In this document: piece by piece, positions 51,321 to 64,000 of the stretch
Position numbering within the stretch: position 1 is the stretch's first letter
Layout: each line of letters begins with the position of its first letter
Source of the DNA: Streptosporangium subroseum
Lineage (GTDB): Bacteria > Actinomycetota > Actinomycetes > Streptosporangiales > Streptosporangiaceae
Direction: 5' to 3'
DNA: 64,000 nucleotides
Assembly (NCBI RefSeq): GCF_900188345.1
Contig: NZ_FZOD01000015.1
Span: 1 to 64,000, forward strand
Program-made: the position numbers and the translations under genes
Notes under the pieces: model-generated
Database searches by the model: none
What the model saw: the letters and a program-made list of their open reading frames with translations, nothing else
Told to the model about the DNA's origin: nothing

Positions 51321-53051
51321 CTACTCGACGAGCTTGCCGCCGGTGGAGACCTCGCGCATGAGCGCCGCGATCTCGACGGGAATCGGCGGGATGGGCTCCC
51401 TCTCCACGGAGCCGGGTCCGGACCACACGAGGTTGACCTGCAGCGCGGGGTCGAGGTCGGGGTAGTCGGAGCGGTTGTGGCAGCCGCGGGTCTCGCGACG
51501 CTCAAGCGCGGTCTCGATCGTCGCGCGCGCGGCGAGCGCTGCGGACTTCAGGTCGAAGGCGTGGGCCAGGTCCTGGAAACCGGCGATGTCCGGGTGCACG
51601 CCGACGTCGTTGATGCGCGCTTCCACCGCGGTGAGTTCGGCGAGGCCTTCCAGCAGGCCGCTCTCGTCGCGCACCACGCCGGCATGCTCGGTCATGATGT
51701 CGCGGAGGGCTCGCTGCAGTGAGCGAACGTTCTCGGGACCGTCGGCCGCGAGCAGCTCGTCCACCTCTGCCCGCGCCGCGTCGAGCGCCTCGGCCGAGCG
51801 GCGCTGGGCGTCGAGACCCGCGGAGTACTCGGCCGCCGCCTGTCCGACGATGCGGCCGAAGACGAGGAGTTCGATGAGCGAGTTGCCGCCCAGGCGGTTC
51901 GCCCCGTGCAGGCCGCTCGCCGCCTCCCCGATCGCGTACAGGCCGTCGACGCCCGTGCCGTGGTCCTCGGGTCGCACCCAGACCCCGCCCATCGAGTAGT
52001 GCGCGGTCGGTGCGACCTCGATCGGGTCCTTGGTGATGTCGAGCATCTGCAGTTCCAGCAGCGTCTGGTAGACGCGAGGCAACCGCGTCATGATCGTCTG
52101 TCTCGGCAGGTGCGACACATCAAGCCACACACCGCCGTTTTGGCTCCCGCGGCCCTCTTTGATCTCGGTGTAGGCGGCCAGGGCGATGCGGTCACGCGTG
52201 GACAGCTCCATCCGCTCCAGGTCGTACCGCGCCATGAACCGCTCGCCGAGCTGGTTGCGCAGGATTCCACCTTCACCCCGGGCCGCTTCGGAGACGAGGG
52301 TGCCCGCCGCGTTCTCGGGTGCGATGAGACCGGACGGGTGGAACTGCACCAGCTCCGGGTCGCGGATGCGGCAGCCGGCGAGGGCGGCGAGGCGGAACGA
52401 GTCGCCCGTGTTCTCGTCCCTTCGGGAGGAGGTGCGCCGCCAGATCCTGGTGTGGCCGCCGGCGGCCAGGATCACCGCATCGGCATGGATGACGTAGCGG
52501 CTGCCGTCGGTCAGGTCGAAACCGTACGCGCCGAAGACCGCGTTGTCGCGGACGAGGATGCGCGTGATGTACACGGTGTCGAGGATCGGGACATCGAGTT
52601 GCGTCGCCCGGTTGACCAGGGTGCGTTGGATCTCGAGTCCGGTGTAGTCCCCCGCGTAGGCGGTGCGCCGGTAGGTGTGGGCGCCGAAGAAGCGCTGCGA
52701 GATCCGCCCGTCCTCCTCACGTGCGAACGGCATGCCCCAGCGCTGGAGGTCTTCGATGCCCCGTGCGGCCCCCTCGGTGACGATGCGCACCGTCTGGGGG
52801 TTGGCAAGGAGGTAGCTCTCCGTGAGGGTGTCCGCCGCGTGCTGTTGCCAGCTGTCCTCGGGATCCATCGTGGCGAGCGCCGCGTTGATGCCGCCGGCCG
52901 CGAGCGAGGTGTGCGCGTCCGCCTTCGGCCGCTTGCCCACCGCCAGGACGCCGACCCCGCGTTCGGCGAGTTCGATGGCGGCCCGTAACCCGGATCCTCC
53001 CGTGCCGATGACCAGGACCGACGTGGCGATCCGTTTCTCTGATGAGTGCAT
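51321..53051 (-). CDS. FAD-dependent oxidoreductase of the FrdA/SdhA/L-aspartate oxidase family
   Basis: 576 residues. The FAD-binding motif is VLVIGTGGSGLRAAIELAER (about 13-32), with AGGINAALATMD and the later GEAASGLHGANRLGGNSL second FAD motif. The substrate site strings HPSGLI, SEAARGEGGILRNQLGERFM and HYSMGGVWV match the fumarate-reductase family. There are no iron-sulfur or membrane subunit genes nearby, so it is probably a soluble oxidase or reductase, not respiratory complex II. ATG 53051 gives a normal N-terminus. It follows the bicupin gene (217-base gap) on the same strand and may act on the same substrate. Confidence 0.87.
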   Translation of the reverse strand: MHSSEKRIATSVLVIGTGGSGLRAAIELAERGVGVLAVGKRPKADAHTSLAAGGINAALATMDPEDSWQQHAADTLTESYLLANPQTVRIVTEGAARGIEDLQRWGMPFAREEDGRISQRFFGAHTYRRTAYAGDYTGLEIQRTLVNRATQLDVPILDTVYITRILVRDNAVFGAYGFDLTDGSRYVIHADAVILAAGGHTRIWRRTSSRRDENTGDSFRLAALAGCRIRDPELVQFHPSGLIAPENAAGTLVSEAARGEGGILRNQLGERFMARYDLERMELSTRDRIALAAYTEIKEGRGSQNGGVWLDVSHLPRQTIMTRLPRVYQTLLELQMLDITKDPIEVAPTAHYSMGGVWVRPEDHGTGVDGLYAIGEAASGLHGANRLGGNSLIELLVFGRIVGQAAAEYSAGLDAQRRSAEALDAARAEVDELLAADGPENVRSLQRALRDIMTEHAGVVRDESGLLEGLAELTAVEARINDVGVHPDIAGFQDLAHAFDLKSAALAARATIETALERRETRGCHNRSDYPDLDPALQVNLVWSGPGSVEREPIPPIPVEIAALMREVSTGGKLVE

Positions 53052-53268
53052 GGTGTTCCTTCGGCCGCATCGAGTGAAAGCAGTTCCGGGAAACACGACC
53101 GGACAGCGGCATGATTTGTGACATCCCCGTCACCGGTGCGAGTGGCCGGTCCCAGGGCCGCGCGCGGAGTCGACCGTCGGCTGGGCGTCTCCGGCGCGCC
53201 CGCACGGCTCGCCCCGACGCCGATGCTCACGTGCACCGCGCTCGCACTCGCCGCGGCGACTCCGCTCC

Positions 53269-54309
53269 TCAGCGAACCGGGTCGCGAGGGTTGGCTCGGG
53301 CGACCATGAGGGGATCGATCGGCGTGAAGGGGAACCGGGGAAGGTCGCGCTCGGAAATGTCGAAACTCGCGGCGAGAACTTCGCGGGAGAACGCCGACGC
53401 GGTGGCCCGGTATCCGATGTCGCCGGGCATGGGCTGATCGAAGAAGATGAGGAAGTGAATGTCTTCTTCGCCGAGGACTTCGATGTGGTGCGGAAAGGCT
53501 CGTGGCACGAAATACACGTCACCCGGGCTGAGCAAATACTCGTCGAGGGTGTTGTCGGGATCCAGAACGCGCATGCGGGCATGACCTTTTTCGACGTATC
53601 CCATCTCGCCGGTGATCGGATGCCAGTGCGGTTCGCGCATTCCGCTCTCCCTGATGCGCAGGGAGTACATGGAGATGTCCTCCAGGGCGGCCCAATACTG
53701 CTTACGGGCGAGGCGAGCCTCACCGTAGGCGTAGGACAGCGGCGGATGCTGGCCTTCGGCATCGAACAGGTGGGCGTTGGGCAGTCCGGCCGTGGACGGG
53801 ACATCGGCGGCACCGGTGCGGCGGACGATCTGCTGCGCCGGAGACCGGTCGAAGGCGGCGAACGCCGAGCCGGGCAGGTCGTAGGTGTTACCGAGCACCG
53901 CGTCGGTCATGGCGTTGAAGCTGTCGCGCAGCGAGAAATGCTGAGGGCGTTCGTTGCGTAGTGCGAGAACGAACTCGGCGCGCTCGGCGCCGATGTTCTC
54001 GATGTGATAAACGGCGCCGGACTCGACGTGATACATCTGACCGGCGCCGACGACAAACGAGGAGAAGACGTCGGCGTCGCCGAGGATCGATACCAGGACC
54101 GTGCCGGAAAGGCAGTAGCCGAGCTGGTTGGCGTTGACGTTCCACTGCGGCTCGCGGATCGCGCCGGGTTCGAGGACGAGACGCTTGATCGAGAGCCGGT
54201 TGAGGATCGGCAGCACGGTGGCGTCGACCAAGGTGACCGATCCGAGCTCGTTCTCGAACGCGGGCGGCGCGGTTGCCAGGGAGGTGATGTGTGGCGAGGT
54301 ACTGGGCAT
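53269..54309 (-). CDS. Bicupin (oxalate decarboxylase-like) with one intact metal site
   Basis: 346 residues with two cupin domains. The second (about 195-310) keeps the ligands: HWHPITGEMGYVEKGHARM (HxH and Glu) and PRAFPHHIEVLG (His). In the first (about 20-120) the HxH/Glu positions are Q-W-N and Gln (REPQWNVNANQLGY), leaving only VYHIEN, so it has probably lost its metal. In oxalate decarboxylases both domains bind Mn, so this one may do different chemistry (oxygenase, isomerase or decarboxylase on another acid). ATG 54309 has a purine-rich GGGGAAG upstream. The only same-strand partner is the downstream flavoprotein. Confidence 0.85.
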   Translation of the reverse strand: MPSTSPHITSLATAPPAFENELGSVTLVDATVLPILNRLSIKRLVLEPGAIREPQWNVNANQLGYCLSGTVLVSILGDADVFSSFVVGAGQMYHVESGAVYHIENIGAERAEFVLALRNERPQHFSLRDSFNAMTDAVLGNTYDLPGSAFAAFDRSPAQQIVRRTGAADVPSTAGLPNAHLFDAEGQHPPLSYAYGEARLARKQYWAALEDISMYSLRIRESGMREPHWHPITGEMGYVEKGHARMRVLDPDNTLDEYLLSPGDVYFVPRAFPHHIEVLGEEDIHFLIFFDQPMPGDIGYRATASAFSREVLAASFDISERDLPRFPFTPIDPLMVARANPRDPVR

Positions 54310-54620
54310 GACTTCCCCTTCGTTGCCGCAACCCGCGCGGTCATGGTCGAATGCGTGCCGCTCTCGAAATTCATCCGAGCCGCAGGGTCACGCCCACGCC
54401 GGTGAGATACGAGTTGACCTTCGTCTGCTCCCGTTTCCCCAGGTTAAGCAGTAAGTGTCTGCTGTAGGGGGTTGTGCTGCGGCGTGTCGCCCGTTCCCGA
54501 CCTTTCGCAATCTTTATGAGTACTTCCCTGAGGCGGGGACGCGGAGCAGGGGAAGGCACCGGATCCGCCAGGTGCCTCTCGGCCGCTCACGGCGGGCGAT
54601 GCCTCTCACCCCCGCCAAAA
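54310..54620. other. Intergenic stretch before the bicupin gene
   Basis: No reading frame here has recognisable motifs. It must hold the bicupin promoter on the minus strand; TTAAGCAGTAAGTGTCTGCT (54444-54463) contains a short GCAG-N7-CTGC inverted repeat that may be regulatory. No iron box was found. Confidence 0.5.
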
Positions 54621-54649
54621 GCCCCACCGGCGAATCGCCGGTGGGGCTA
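54621..54649. terminator. Perfect 14-bp hairpin after mbtH
   Basis: AGCCCCACCGGCGA and TCGCCGGTGGGGCT are exact inverted copies separated by one A. It lies 63 bases after the mbtH stop and should end the NRPS-mbtH transcript; it is also within the bicupin upstream region. Confidence 0.85.
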
Positions 54650-54712
54650 TGGGCGCCGGTGACAGCGGCATTGGTACGCGGCGCCCCTTTTCCGGGTACG
54701 CGCGCTCCGCGG

Positions 54713-54919
54713 TCAGCCCTCCTGTTCCACGAGGCTCTTCGGGCGCATGTCGGTCCAGTTGGCCTCGATGTGGTCCAGGCACTCCTGGCGGGTGCCGGGG
54801 CCGTGGACGACGGTCCAGCCGGCGGGGATCTCGACGAATTCGGGCCACAGGCTGTGCTGTCCCTCGTCGTTGACCAGGACGGAGTAGACACCGTCGGGGT
54901 TCTCGAACGGGTTGCTCAT
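54713..54919 (-). CDS. mbtH: MbtH-like NRPS accessory protein
   Basis: 68 residues. MbtH proteins bind adenylation domains and make them soluble and active. The signature runs MSNPFENPDGVYSVLVNDEG with NDEGQHSLWPEFVEIPAGW and the tail IEANWTDMRPKSL, containing the conserved Ser, three Trp and Pro residues. ATG 54919 gives the standard start, with GAGGAG upstream. It lies 123 bases after the NRPS stop on the same strand, so it probably serves that NRPS. Confidence 0.95.
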   Translation of the reverse strand: MSNPFENPDGVYSVLVNDEGQHSLWPEFVEIPAGWTVVHGPGTRQECLDHIEANWTDMRPKSLVEQEG

Positions 54920-55042
54920 ATCGGCTTCCTCTCCTCTTGTGCTCAAATAAATTGATCTAGCTGCATCTAAATATGTTGATCCAGCGTCGTGCACGGAAAC
55001 GTGTCGGTCCAGCGGTCTGCGTGGTCTAGCTGTCTGCGTGGT

Positions 55043-64000
<8,958 letters not shown>

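Noticed and set aside
53110..53437. Frame running plus-strand over the flavoprotein/bicupin gap
   Set aside because: It overlaps the bicupin 3' end in antisense and has no recognisable domain.

Overview
The window is about 70% GC, with GTG/TTG starts, 4-bp ATGA/GTGA gene overlaps, Tat and lipobox signals, and several MmyB, LysR, TetR and GntR regulators. This fits a soil actinomycete, most likely of the Streptosporangium/Nonomuraea type; the genus is inferred from style, not proven. I saw no rRNA, tRNA or CRISPR array.

Layout. 1-2508: decayed DNA (sigma-factor and WD40 remnants) around one intact NAD-dependent epimerase. 2509-8427: housekeeping and iron genes: lgt, an MmyB-type regulator, an endonuclease Q-like repair protein whose 3' end runs into a 17-bp tandem repeat, and efeU-efeO behind iron-box-like sites. 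8428-17276: a polymorphic toxin/immunity graveyard with an Imm49-like pseudogene, an unknown small gene, a complete IS with 28-bp perfect ends, a secreted ricin-type lectin, an SDR stump, a three-copy CTCCCCGGATAA motif, and an RHS-Hint-toxin gene that lacks its 5' end and carries a frameshift but still overlaps its immunity gene. 17277-24546: a membrane protein, a sensor kinase/response regulator pair, an MFS exporter with a divergent LysR gene, and a TetR-SDR pair. 24660-32926: an eight-gene minus-strand operon (M20 peptidase, FadR-type regulator, OppBCDF, alpha/beta hydrolase, peptide-binding protein) behind a palindromic operator. 33232-36852: a lipoprotein, an M23-like protein, TetR, Lrp/AsnC and a divergent SMP-30 lactonase. 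37157-43294: a large secreted GH2 enzyme with CBM32-like domains inserted in its core, a nested hairpin, a rhomboid protease and an SDR without the usual catalytic lysine.

43698-64000 is an iron-siderophore locus. An iron box precedes two half-ABC exporters and a siderophore-binding lipoprotein. On the opposite strand an NRPS running off the window edge, (A)-T-C-A(Ser)-T-C-A-T-E, is followed by mbtH. Between them lie a bicupin, an FrdA-like flavoprotein, a 79-aa acidic protein and a 598-aa fusion of a VioB-like ferritin domain with two CDGSH iron-sulfur motifs. Likely logic: NRPS and MbtH build the siderophore, the ABC pair exports it (or moves the ferric form), the lipoprotein recaptures it, and the redox genes may tailor it or handle iron. 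EfeUO at the other end is a second iron route.

The features most worth following are the ferritin-CDGSH fusion with its partner, the complementary degeneracy of the two ABC ATPases, low-complexity expansions inside three NRPS domains, the CBM insertion in the GH2 enzyme, the RHS toxin tip, and several unexplained palindromes and repeats.
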